From Paracoccaceae bacterium (GTDB taxonomy: Bacteria > Pseudomonadota > Alphaproteobacteria > Rhodobacterales > Rhodobacteraceae): a stretch of DNA of 57,099 nucleotides. Of this stretch, positions 41,813 to 49,686 are shown one piece after another. A model generated the notes under the pieces. That model was given only the letters and a program-made list of their open reading frames with translations, did no database searches and was not told the DNA's origin. The DNA lies in contig JAGWVA010000021.1 in assembly GCA_028875855.1 (NCBI GenBank), forward strand, positions 1-57,099, given 5' to 3'. Numbering within the stretch: position 1 is the first letter of the stretch; the number at the start of each line of letters is the position of its first letter. The position numbers and the translations under genes are program-made.

Positions 41813-42264
41813 CGCCGGTCCTCGCTTCTGCGCGTGTAAAGCCCGATCAGGTCGGCATGGGCCATCTCCAGCGGTTTCGCCTGCGCGATGATCTGCGCGC
41901 AACCGGTTCCGGCCCGCGCCTCGATCGGCCCCGACAGCGCGGTCAGCCGGAAGACATAGCGATGCGGCCGGTCCCCCCGCGGCGGACAGGGGCCGCCATA
42001 ACCCATACGCCCGAAATCGTTGACCGCCTGCGTGCCGATCCGCTCCCCCTGCCCCGCGCCGTGCAGGGTCGGCGGAATGTTGTAGGCCGCCCAGTGATGA
42101 AAGACGCCGTGCCAGGCGTCGGGGTCCGTGCAGGTCAGGAGCAGCGCCGCGGTTCCCTCGGGCAGACCCGACCATGTCAGGGGCGGAGAGAGGTTCGCGC
42201 CCTCGCAGCCATGGGCCGGCGGGATCGCGCCCAGATGTTCGAAGGCGGGGGAACTGAGGTCCAT
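41809..42264 (-). CDS. YbhB/YbcL family Raf kinase inhibitor-like protein (PEBP)
   Basis: 151 residues from ATG 42264 (MDLSSPAFEHLGAIPPAHGCEG), with GGAAGGG upstream; two earlier ATGs lack such a site. PEBP-fold motifs: GANLSPPLTWSGLPEGTAALLLTCTDPDA, HHWAAYNIPPT, and GYGGPCPPRGDRPHRYVFRLTAL. Function in bacteria unclear (possible ligand binding). Confidence 0.88.
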   Translation of the reverse strand: MDLSSPAFEHLGAIPPAHGCEGANLSPPLTWSGLPEGTAALLLTCTDPDAWHGVFHHWAAYNIPPTLHGAGQGERIGTQAVNDFGRMGYGGPCPPRGDRPHRYVFRLTALSGPIEARAGTGCAQIIAQAKPLEMAHADLIGLYTRRSEDRR

Positions 42265-42357
42265 CCTGACGGCCCTTCCGGCGCTGTGGCGATGCATAGG
42301 GGCCAGAGTGGCAAGGCGAGGCGCGGCGATCATTGATCCCGCGCACGCACACGCCGC

Positions 42358-42795
42358 TCAGGGGACGACGACGACCACGACCGGCGACAGACTGACCAGC
42401 TTTTGCGAGACGCTGCCGAGCAGCGCCCCCTCCCATTGGCCGCTGCCGCGTTTTCCCACGACGACGGCATCGATCGCGCGCGATTCGACATAGCGCAGCA
42501 GCGCCTCGGCGACGTCTCCGCGCTCGGTGTGCAGGATCGGCGCGGGCAATTCCGCCGCCTCGATCTGTGCGCGCGCCTTGCCGAGGATCTCGGACGCATT
42601 GGCCACCAGCGCTTCCTCGAACCAGTTGGTCTGCGCCCGGGTCACGCCGCGAAAAAGCCCCCCGGGCAGACCGTATCCGCCGATCACATTGACCACGTGC
42701 AGTTCGGTCGGCGTTGCGCGGCAGATCCGGATCGCAAGGGCAAGCGCGCGCTCGGCCCCTCGCGATCCGTCCGTGGCACATAGCAGTCGCGTCAT
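42358..42795 (-). CDS. Universal stress protein, UspA family
   Basis: 145 residues from ATG 42795 (MTRLLCATDGSRGAERALAL), with GGAGG seven bases upstream. The ATP-site pattern VVGKRGSGQWEGALLGSVSQKLVSLSPVVVVV closes the domain. It is divergent from the rhodanese gene, with an FNR-like box between them; several Rhodobacter usp genes are known to be under FnrL control. Confidence 0.9.
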   Translation of the reverse strand: MTRLLCATDGSRGAERALALAIRICRATPTELHVVNVIGGYGLPGGLFRGVTRAQTNWFEEALVANASEILGKARAQIEAAELPAPILHTERGDVAEALLRYVESRAIDAVVVGKRGSGQWEGALLGSVSQKLVSLSPVVVVVVP

Positions 42796-42853
42796 GGCTG
42801 GTCCTCCACCCGTTCCGGATGGCACAGCCTGCCCCAAGGCCGCCCGCGCTGCA

Positions 42854-42867
42854 TTGCGCAGGGTCAA
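42854..42867. promoter_or_regulatory. FNR/FnrL-like box between usp and rhodanese genes
   Basis: TTGCGCAGGGTCAA, i.e. TTGCG-N4-GTCAA, in the 143-base divergent spacer. Similar to the site at 15877. It could serve either or both genes. Confidence 0.5.
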
Positions 42868-42938
42868 ACCGGCCCACTCGGCCCTTGTTCCATGCAGAAA
42901 TCAGAATATAGCTTGGAGACAGCGAACAGGAGGACCCC

Positions 42939-43331
42939 ATGCCCGTCACCGTGAAGGATCTGATGGCCGCCGCCAACGCGGCCGTGCCCCGCATCACCCA
43001 GGCAGAGGCGCGCGAGATGATCGCGGCAGGCGCGCTCGTCGTCGATGTGCGCGACGGCCCCGAGGTCGAGAAGGCCGGCAAGGTGAAGGGCGCGGTTCAC
43101 GTGTCCCGCGGGATGCTGGAATTCCGCGCCGATCCGGCGACGCCCTATCATTCCGCCGACTTTCAGCCCGACCGGCCGGTGATCGTCTATTGCGCCTCGG
43201 GCGGGCGGTCGGCGTTGGCGGGAAAGGTGCTCAAGGACATGGGCTACGACAAGGTCTTCAACCTTGGCGCCTTCAAGGATTGGGTCGAGGCGGGCGGCGA
43301 GGTGGAAAGCCCGCTCGACCCCGGTATGTAG
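42939..43331 (+). CDS. Rhodanese-like domain protein
   Basis: 130 residues with the single rhodanese domain: LVVDVRDGPEVEKAGKVKGAVHVSRG and the active-site loop YCASGGRSAL (Cys85). It would carry sulfane sulfur as a persulfide in the cytoplasm. The loop CASGGRS fits small-molecule sulfurtransferases. GGAGG precedes the ATG. Confidence 0.92.
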   Translation: MPVTVKDLMAAANAAVPRITQAEAREMIAAGALVVDVRDGPEVEKAGKVKGAVHVSRGMLEFRADPATPYHSADFQPDRPVIVYCASGGRSALAGKVLKDMGYDKVFNLGAFKDWVEAGGEVESPLDPGM

Positions 43332-43349
43332 GGGCGGGCGCGGTTTCCC

Positions 43350-43378
43350 TTGCATTTTCGCCTGACAGGGCGCATATG
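43350..43378 (+). promoter_or_regulatory. Candidate promoter of the cold shock gene
   Basis: TTGCAT, 17 bases, CATATG. Flanks GCGGTTTCCC ahead of the -35 and ACAGGGCGCATAT at the -10 mirror the nfu promoter. The 120-base untranslated leader that would follow is typical of csp mRNAs. Confidence 0.5.
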
Positions 43379-43499
43379 AACAGGGCTACGTTATGCTCTG
43401 ATCGACCCTGTTCTCCGATACCGGCCACAGTTTTCGATACTGATACTGACTGAGCCGGGCCGCCGCACTTCCGCGGGCGGCATGACAAGGAGAAACACG

Positions 43500-43706
43500 A
43501 TGGCCAATGGCACCGTGAAATGGTTCAACGCAACCAAGGGTTTCGGCTTCATTCAACCGGACGGCGGCTCGAAGGACGTCTTCGTGCACATCACCGCGCT
43601 CGAGCGTGCGGGTCTGCGCGGTCTGAACGACGGTCAGAAGGTGACCTTCGATCTGGAAACCAGCCGCGACGGCCGCCAGTCGGCGACGAACCTCGCGCTG
43701 GCCTGA
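43500..43706 (+). CDS. Cold shock domain protein
   Basis: 68 residues from ATG 43500 ([18 protein letters not shown]), with AAGGAG eight bases upstream. RNA-binding motifs RNP1 KGFGFI and RNP2 VFVHI are intact. Binds single-stranded nucleic acid, likely as an RNA chaperone. An upstream in-frame ATG would include the ribosome-binding site and is rejected. Confidence 0.96.
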   Translation: MANGTVKWFNATKGFGFIQPDGGSKDVFVHITALERAGLRGLNDGQKVTFDLETSRDGRQSATNLALA

Positions 43707-43729
43707 TCCGGCATCGGATTCGGAACGGA

Positions 43730-43754
43730 AAGGGGCGGTTCACCGCCCCTTTTT
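43730..43754 (+). terminator. Rho-independent terminator after csp
   Basis: AAGGGGCGGT / ACCGCCCCTT stem with a two-base loop core, followed by TTTT. It can also end the convergent GMC oxidoreductase transcript. Confidence 0.92.
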
Positions 43755-43769
43755 CATGCGCGCCTCCGC

Positions 43770-45386
43770 CTAGCGCGCATCGGCAAGGATGATCTCTGCC
43801 CCTTTCCAGCCCACCATCATCGCCGGCGCGTTCGTGTTGCCCGAGATCAGGTTGGGAAAGACCGAGGCATCGCAGACCCGCAGCCCCCGCACCCCATGCA
43901 CCCGAAGCCGCGCATCCACGACCGAGGTGGCGGCATCGGGCCCCATACGGCTGGTGCAGCTTGGGTGATAGACGGTGCCCGAGCGGCGGCGGAAGTCCTC
44001 GATCAGCGCCTCGTCCGTGACGACCTCGGGTCCGGGCCGCAGTTCCTCTTCGATCAGGCGGGCCAGCGCCGGCTGGGCGGCGAGGTGGCGCAGATACTTC
44101 ACCGCGGCCAGCATCTCGACGACATCGTGATCGGTGGAAAAGGCATTGGCGACGATCTTCGGATGCGCCAGCGGATCGGGGCTCGCGATGCGGATGTGTC
44201 CCCGGCTGGTCGGGCGGCAGTTCGACAGGCCCAGCGACATGCCCGGGAACGGGTCTGGCGTCAGGATCGGCCGCTCGCCCGGGCGCGGCAGCAGGGTCGA
44301 GAAGGCCTGCATGTAAAGCTGCATGTTCGGCCGAACCAGATCGGGCGAGGTGCGGAAGAAGCCGCCCGCGTGGTTGATCGACTTCGCCAGCGGCCCGCCG
44401 CCCAGCAGGACATATTGCATCCCCGCGACAAGCTTGCCCCACCACGGGCGAAGGAGCTGGTTGTAGGTCGGAACGTTCATCCGCCAGGTATAGTTGATGC
44501 CCTGATGATCGCTGAGGTGATCGCCCACGTTGGGGTTGTCCACCAGCACGGACAGGCCGTGATCCTGCAACAGCGCCCCCGGCCCGATGCCGGAAAGCTG
44601 CAACAGTTGCGGCGAGTTGACCGAGCCGCCGGACAGGATCACCTCGCCCCGCGCGGCGATCCGTTCCACCTGCCCGCCGCGGCGAAGTTCAACCCCGGTG
44701 GCGCGTCCGCCCTCGATCAGAACGCGCGTCACCTGCGCCCCTGTGATGACCCGCAGGTTCGCCCGCTTCATGGCCGGGCGCAGGAAGGCGCGCGCGGCCG
44801 AGTTCCGGCGGGCATTGCGGATGGTCATCTGGTAGATGCCGACGCCCTCCTGCTCGGCGCCGTTGAAATCGGGGTTCTCGGACAGGCCCGCCGCCTTGCC
44901 CGCCGCGATGTAATCGGCGACCAGCGGATGCAGCCCCTTGCGGTTGGCCGAGATGAAGAGCGGCCCGCCCTTGCCGCGAAAGGCATCCCCGCCCGCCTCG
45001 TTGTCTTCCATCGCGCGATAGGCGGGCAGCACATCGTCCCAGCCCCAGCCGGGGTTTCCGGCGGCCTTCCAGTCCTCGTAATCCGCCTTGTGGCCCCGGA
45101 TATAGACCATCGCGTTGATCGAGGACGACCCCCCCAGCAGCCGCCCGCGCGGCCAGTGATCGGCCTGCCCCGCAAGGCCCGGATCGGGCTCGGTGCTGTA
45201 AAGCCAGTTCACGGAAGGGTCGTAGAACAGCTTGCCGTAGCCCAGCGGAAGCTGGACGAAGAACCGCCTGTCGGTGCCCCCCGCCTCGATCAGCGTCACG
45301 CGGTATTTGCCGCTTTCCGTCAACCGGTTGGCCAGCACGCAGCCCGCCGAGCCAGCGCCCACGATGATGAAATCCGTCTGGTCCAT
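43770..45386 (-). CDS. GMC family FAD-dependent oxidoreductase (choline dehydrogenase-like)
   Basis: 538 residues from ATG 45386 (MDQTDFIIVGAGSAG), with AAGGGG upstream. FAD-binding VGAGSAGCVLANRL, the GMC signatures RGRLLGGSSSINAMVYIRG and GSVNSPQLLQLSGIGP, and the C-terminal active-site His/Asn in the DASVFPNLISGNTNAPAMM region. It oxidises an alcohol; choline dehydrogenase is the usual label but the 538-residue length and absent betaine aldehyde dehydrogenase leave the substrate open. It may belong to the carnitine region upstream, separated from caiD by a hairpin. Confidence 0.87.
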   Translation of the reverse strand: MDQTDFIIVGAGSAGCVLANRLTESGKYRVTLIEAGGTDRRFFVQLPLGYGKLFYDPSVNWLYSTEPDPGLAGQADHWPRGRLLGGSSSINAMVYIRGHKADYEDWKAAGNPGWGWDDVLPAYRAMEDNEAGGDAFRGKGGPLFISANRKGLHPLVADYIAAGKAAGLSENPDFNGAEQEGVGIYQMTIRNARRNSAARAFLRPAMKRANLRVITGAQVTRVLIEGGRATGVELRRGGQVERIAARGEVILSGGSVNSPQLLQLSGIGPGALLQDHGLSVLVDNPNVGDHLSDHQGINYTWRMNVPTYNQLLRPWWGKLVAGMQYVLLGGGPLAKSINHAGGFFRTSPDLVRPNMQLYMQAFSTLLPRPGERPILTPDPFPGMSLGLSNCRPTSRGHIRIASPDPLAHPKIVANAFSTDHDVVEMLAAVKYLRHLAAQPALARLIEEELRPGPEVVTDEALIEDFRRRSGTVYHPSCTSRMGPDAATSVVDARLRVHGVRGLRVCDASVFPNLISGNTNAPAMMVGWKGAEIILADAR

Positions 45387-45447
45387 GAACGTCCCCTTCG
45401 CGGCCACCCTAGCGGGCGCCGGAGCGGCAGCAGCCTCGCCCGCGACA

Positions 45448-45473
45448 GGTCGGTGTCGCTTTCGTCACCGACC
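45448..45473 (-). terminator. Hairpin overlapping the end of the crotonase gene
   Basis: GGTCGGTG / CACCGACC, perfect 8-base arms with a 10-base loop; the stop codon lies within it. Could separate the GMC gene transcriptionally. Confidence 0.5.
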
Positions 45474-46262
45474 CTTCCAGACCGGGTCGCGCTTTTCGGC
45501 AAAGGCCCGGGCGCCTTCCAGTTGGTCCTCGGACGAGTAGAGCCGGTCCACCGTCACGAATTGCCGCTTGGTTATGCGGTTCAAGGCGTCCTGAAAGCGC
45601 ATGTCCTCGGCCTCGCGCACGACTTCCTTGATCGCGGCATAGACAAGCGGCGGCCCGCTTTCGAGCAGGCGGGCCAGCTCCCATGCCTTGGCAAGCAGAT
45701 CGGCCGGCGCGGTGATCTCGCGCAGAAGGCCCCACCGCAGCGCCTCATCGGCATCGAACCAGCGCCCGGTCAGCAAAAGGTCCATCGCCACGTGATAGGG
45801 GATGCGCTTGGGCAGCTTGATCGAGGCGGCATCCGCCACGGTGCCCGACCGGATCTCGGGCAGGGCAAAGGTCGCATTGTCCGAGGCAAGGATCAGGTCG
45901 CAGGACAGCGCCAGTTCCAGCCCGCCGCCGCAGCAGATGCCGTTGACCGCGGCGATCACCGGCTTGTTCAGGTTCGGCAGCTCCTGCAGGCCGCCGAAGC
46001 CGCCCACGCCGTAATCGCCGTCCACCGCATCGCCATCGGCCGCGGCCTTCAGATCCCAGCCGGGGCAGAAGAACTTCTCGCCCGCAGCCCGCAGGATGCA
46101 GACGCGCAGGCTGTCGTCGTCGCGGAAGTCGCGGAAGGTCAGCCCCATGATCCGGCTGGTCTTGAGGTCGATGGCGTTGGCCTTCGGCCGGTCCAGCGTC
46201 ACCTCGAGAATGGCGCCCTCGCGCCGCGTCTTGATCGGGCCTTCGGTCCGGTTCCAATCCAT
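45465..46262 (-). CDS. Enoyl-CoA hydratase family, carnitinyl-CoA dehydratase-like
   Basis: 265 residues of crotonase fold: EVTLDRPKANAIDLKTSRIM, FFCPGWDLKAA, oxyanion GGFGGLQELPNLNKPVIAAVNGICCGGGLELALSCD and LPEIRSGTVADAASIKLPKRIPYHVAMDLLLTGRWFDADEALRWGL. The FCPGWDLKA and ICCGGGLELAL wording resembles CaiD, which hydrates crotonobetainyl-CoA to carnitinyl-CoA. Start overlaps the upstream synthetase stop by one base. Assignment to the betaine substrate rests on the neighbours. Confidence 0.8.
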   Translation of the reverse strand: MDWNRTEGPIKTRREGAILEVTLDRPKANAIDLKTSRIMGLTFRDFRDDDSLRVCILRAAGEKFFCPGWDLKAAADGDAVDGDYGVGGFGGLQELPNLNKPVIAAVNGICCGGGLELALSCDLILASDNATFALPEIRSGTVADAASIKLPKRIPYHVAMDLLLTGRWFDADEALRWGLLREITAPADLLAKAWELARLLESGPPLVYAAIKEVVREAEDMRFQDALNRITKRQFVTVDRLYSSEDQLEGARAFAEKRDPVWKGR

Positions 46263-48259
46263 CAGTCTTCCTCCCAGATCACGGCATCGACCGCCACGGC
46301 CCCGTCTTCCCGCAGGATCAGGGGATTGACCTCGATCTCTTCAAGCCTTCCATCCTTCAGCATCAGCCCCTGCAGCGCCATCACGGCGGCCACCGCCGCC
46401 GGCACATCGGCGCGCGGCCGTCCCCGATAGCCATCAAGCAGCGGCCAAAGGCGCAGGCGGCGCAGGCCGGCCTCGACCTCGGCCTCTGTCGCGGGGGCGA
46501 TCAGCGTCACCGTGTCGGCCAGAAGTTCGGCCGCAACCCCGCCAAGGCCCAGCGTCAGCGTCACGCCATAGACCGGGTCGCGCCGCAGCCCCATGAGCAG
46601 TTCCGCCACCGCGCCGGTCACCATCTCCTCGGCCAGATAGCCCTGCGCGCCCGCCATCTCGGCCTGCCCGGCAAGCGTGGCAAGGCCAAGCCGCACGGCC
46701 CCGGCCTCGGTCTTGTGCGCAAAGCCCAGCCCCTTGAGCGCAAGCGGCGGCGTCAGGCCTGCGGCCAGCGGCTCAAGATCGCCAAGCGTCGCCGCCGTCA
46801 CCCCGCGCGGGACCGTAACGCCCGCCGCGGCCAGCCGGGCCTTGGCTTGCCCCTCCGCGATCATCTTCAGCCGGCGCGGCGCCATGGCCGCCACCGGACG
46901 CCAGCCCGGCCGCCCCGGCGGGGTGGTTGCCGCCGACAGGGCCGCCAGCGCGGTCTCCAGCCCCATCAGGGGGGCGAAGCCGCGGGCGATGGTCGCCTCC
47001 GCCAGGGCTTCATCGAAATTCTCCGGCAGCGAGGCCACGGGAAAGGCCGGCTTTCCCGCCGCCCGCCCCGCCGCCTCGATGGCGTCCAGCGCGGGCTGGA
47101 AGGACGACGGATCGCAGCGGTCCGGGCGCGGCGGATCGATCACGAAGATGCCGCCGTCATAGCCTTCCAGCATGGTGGTGAAGACATCCGTCGTGCGCGG
47201 CCCATCGCCCCAGATGAAGGTGTGGTAATCCAGCGGGTTGGCAATCGCGACGATGGGGCCGAGGATCTCCCCCAGCCGCGCGCGCTGCGCCGGTGTGGGC
47301 GGCGGAAAGGTCAGCTCCGCCTTGGCGGACAGATCGGCCACCAGCCCCGCCTCGCCCCCCGAACAGGACAGCGAACAGAACCGCCGCCCCCGGAGCGGCC
47401 CATGGACGTGCAGGACCTTCAACGTCTCGAGAAGGTCCGACAGCGTCGCTACCTCGGCCACGCCCGCCTGCCGCAGGAAGGCCGACGACGCCGCCCCCCC
47501 GCCTGCAAGCGATGCCGTATGCGACGCCGCGGCCGACTGCCCGGCCTCGGTCTTCCCGGCCTTGAGCGCGACGATCCCCTTGCCCGCCGCCCGTGCCGCC
47601 TCGGCCAGCGCGGCAAAGGCCGGAGCGTCGTCGATCCCCTCCACATAAAGCCCCAGCGCCGTCACGCGGTCATCGGCCAGAAGCGCCCCCGCCAGCTCCG
47701 CCAGCCCGACCTGCGCGGCATTGCCAAGGCAGGCGACATAGGCCACCGGCAGACCGCGCGCCTGCATGGTCAGGTTGATGACGATGTTCGAGGACTGCGA
47801 CAAGAGCGCCACGCCGCGCGTCACGGGCTTGCCGCCATGCTGATCGGGCCACAGCAGCGCCCCGTCGAGGTAGTTGATGACCCCGTAGCAGTTCGGCCCG
47901 AGGATCGGCATCGCCCCCGCCGCCTCTACGAGCCGCGCCTGCAGCTCCGGCTCCCCCGCCTCGGTCCAGCCGGAAGCAAAGCAGATCGCCCCCCCCGCGC
48001 CCATCGCGGACAGCTCACCCACCACCTCGACCGTGGCATGTCGGTTCACCCCGATGAAGGTGGCATCGGGCGCCTCGGGCAATGCGGCGAGCGATGGGTA
48101 GGCCCGCAGGCCACCGATCTCTGCCTTCGTGGGATGGACCGGCCAGACCGGCCCGGCAAAACCTATCTTGCGGCACTGGGCGATGACATTCGCGGCCCAG
48201 CCGGAACCGAGGACGGCAATCGACCGGGGGCGCAACAGGCGAGAGAGATCGCGCGTCAT
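46262..48259 (-). CDS. Acyl-CoA synthetase (ADP-forming), CoA-binding plus ATP-grasp
   Basis: 665 residues. CoA-binding Rossmann domain (LLRPRSIAVLGSGWAANVIAQC), succinyl-CoA synthetase-like domains with the phospho-histidine segment SHTASLAGGG, and a C-terminal ATP-grasp domain (GFAHKTEAGAVRLGLATLAG, EEMVTGAVAELLMGLRRDPVYG, EVNPLILREDG). It activates a carboxylic acid to its CoA thioester. In this operon the acid is plausibly gamma-butyrobetaine or crotonobetaine; inferred only. Confidence 0.85.
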   Translation of the reverse strand: MTRDLSRLLRPRSIAVLGSGWAANVIAQCRKIGFAGPVWPVHPTKAEIGGLRAYPSLAALPEAPDATFIGVNRHATVEVVGELSAMGAGGAICFASGWTEAGEPELQARLVEAAGAMPILGPNCYGVINYLDGALLWPDQHGGKPVTRGVALLSQSSNIVINLTMQARGLPVAYVACLGNAAQVGLAELAGALLADDRVTALGLYVEGIDDAPAFAALAEAARAAGKGIVALKAGKTEAGQSAAASHTASLAGGGAASSAFLRQAGVAEVATLSDLLETLKVLHVHGPLRGRRFCSLSCSGGEAGLVADLSAKAELTFPPPTPAQRARLGEILGPIVAIANPLDYHTFIWGDGPRTTDVFTTMLEGYDGGIFVIDPPRPDRCDPSSFQPALDAIEAAGRAAGKPAFPVASLPENFDEALAEATIARGFAPLMGLETALAALSAATTPPGRPGWRPVAAMAPRRLKMIAEGQAKARLAAAGVTVPRGVTAATLGDLEPLAAGLTPPLALKGLGFAHKTEAGAVRLGLATLAGQAEMAGAQGYLAEEMVTGAVAELLMGLRRDPVYGVTLTLGLGGVAAELLADTVTLIAPATEAEVEAGLRRLRLWPLLDGYRGRPRADVPAAVAAVMALQGLMLKDGRLEEIEVNPLILREDGAVAVDAVIWEED

Positions 48260-48284
48260 GACCGGTCGCCCCCTGCGGGGCTGG

Positions 48285-48333
48285 CCCCGGGGCGCTGCCC
48301 CGGACCCCGGGATATTTGCGGACAGAAAATGGG
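48285..48333 (+). repeat. Dispersed hairpin element D1
   Basis: Stem CCGGGGC / GCCCCGG (48287-48303) then GGGATATTTGCGGACAGAAA, matching the tail of elements C and D2. It faces D2, 125 bases away, in the gap between synthetase and acyl-CoA dehydrogenase genes. Between the two copies I see only GC-rich unassigned sequence. Confidence 0.65.
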
Positions 48334-48458
48334 AACACCCGGCCCCGGGATGCGGCGCCGGGTGCCATTTCCTGTCACGGTCATCGGCGTCCCCGCCTGT
48401 ACCGTGCAGCCATCCTGCGGCGATCTGGTGAAGGAAGAGTTAGCGACCACGGTCCGTC

Positions 48459-48512
48459 CCATTTTCTGTCTGAAAATATCCTCGGGGGGTCCGGGGGGCG
48501 AAGCGCCCCCGG
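48459..48512 (-). repeat. Dispersed hairpin element D2
   Basis: On the minus strand a GC stem (about 9 base pairs with one bulge, 48491-48512), CCGAGG and ATATTTTCAGACAGAAAATG. It directly follows the acyl-CoA dehydrogenase stop and may terminate that transcript; D1 is its inverted mate. Confidence 0.65.
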
Positions 48513-48522
48513 CTCCGACGCC

Positions 48523-49686
48523 TCAGCCACCCAGAGGGCGCAGCAGTTCCCGGCTGATGATGTGACGCTGGATTTCCGACGTACCTTCCCAGATGCGCTC
48601 GACGCGGGCATCGCGCCAGATGCGCTCGAGGGGCAATTCGTCCATCAGCCCCATGCCGCCGTGAATCTGGATCGCCTCGTCCGCGATCATCGCCAGCACC
48701 TCGGTCGCCTTGAGCTTGGCCATGGCCATGTCCGCCTCGGTCACCGTGCCTTGGTCGAATTTCCAGGCGGCCTCCCATGTCAGCAGTTCCGCCGCCTTCA
48801 GTTCCATCGCCATGTCGGCCAGCTTGAAGCTGACGCCCTGGAACTTGCCGATCTGCTGGCCGAACTGGCGGCGCTCGGCAGCGTAGGCGATCGCGTGCGA
48901 AAGCGCGCGTTCGGCGCGGCCGAGGCAGGTGGCCGCGACCTGCAGCCGGGTAGCGCCCAGCCATTGGTTGGCGACCTCGAAGCCGCGGTGCACCTCGCCC
49001 AGGATGGCCGACGCCGGCAGGCGGCAGTCGTCGAATTCGAGGATGGCGTTGGTGTAGCCGCGGTGGCTGACGTTGCGGTAGCCCTCGCGGACGGTGAAGC
49101 CCGGCGTGCCCTTGTCCACGAAGAAGGCGGTGATCTTCTTCTTGGGGCCGCGCGGGGTCTCCTCTTCCCCGGTCGCCACGAAGACGATGGCGAAATCCGC
49201 GAGATCGGCATGGCTGATGAAATGCTTGGTGCCGTTGAGCACCCAGTCGCCGCCATCCTGCCGGGCCGAGGCCTTCATCCCCCGCAGGTCCGACCCCGCA
49301 CCGGGTTCCGTCATGGCCAGACAGTCCCACTTCTCGCCGCGGATGCAGGGATGAAGGTATCTCTCGCGCTGCTCTGCCGTCCCCGCCAGCAGGATGTTCG
49401 ACGGCCGTGCGACGCAGGTCCAGTGGAGCGCGTAGTTCGCCTTGCCAAGCTCCTTTTCGTAAAGGAGCCAGGTGGGCGTATCGAGGCCCGCGCCGCCGAC
49501 CTCTTCGGGCATGTTGGCGGCATAAAGCCCTGCCGCCATCGCCTTGGCCTGCACCGCGCGGATCAGGTCCATGCGCAGATGGCCCGTGCGCTCGACCTCG
49601 GCCTCGTGCGGGAAAAGCTCGTTTTCCACGAAGGCGCGGGTCGTCTCGACGATGAGCCGCTGTTCGTCGGTCAGTCCGAAATCCAT
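48523..49686 (-). CDS. Acyl-CoA dehydrogenase
   Basis: 387 residues from ATG 49686, which overlaps the upstream stop (TGATG). Typical motifs: MTEPGAGSDLRGMKASAR, FDDCRLPASAILGE, RRQFGQQIGKFQGVSFKLADMA, QIHGGMGLMDELPLERIWRDAR and the catalytic glutamate in WEGTSEIQRHIISREL. The carnitine context suggests gamma-butyrobetainyl-CoA dehydrogenase, supplying crotonobetainyl-CoA to the crotonase. General chain-length specificity cannot be read from sequence. Confidence 0.9.
   Translation of the reverse strand: MDFGLTDEQRLIVETTRAFVENELFPHEAEVERTGHLRMDLIRAVQAKAMAAGLYAANMPEEVGGAGLDTPTWLLYEKELGKANYALHWTCVARPSNILLAGTAEQRERYLHPCIRGEKWDCLAMTEPGAGSDLRGMKASARQDGGDWVLNGTKHFISHADLADFAIVFVATGEEETPRGPKKKITAFFVDKGTPGFTVREGYRNVSHRGYTNAILEFDDCRLPASAILGEVHRGFEVANQWLGATRLQVAATCLGRAERALSHAIAYAAERRQFGQQIGKFQGVSFKLADMAMELKAAELLTWEAAWKFDQGTVTEADMAMAKLKATEVLAMIADEAIQIHGGMGLMDELPLERIWRDARVERIWEGTSEIQRHIISRELLRPLGG

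Noticed and set aside
41135-43081. A 648-codon minus-strand frame that would fuse the hydrolase to upstream sequence
   Set aside because: Only its last 225 codons make the hydrolase; the rest overlaps the YbhB and stress protein genes in another frame. A start with an ATGA overlap exists at 41812.
43896-46430. Very long open frame on the plus strand opposite the GMC and crotonase genes
   Set aside because: It is antisense to two well-recognised genes, has arginine/histidine-rich low-information sequence and no family motif; long antisense frames are normal at this GC content.
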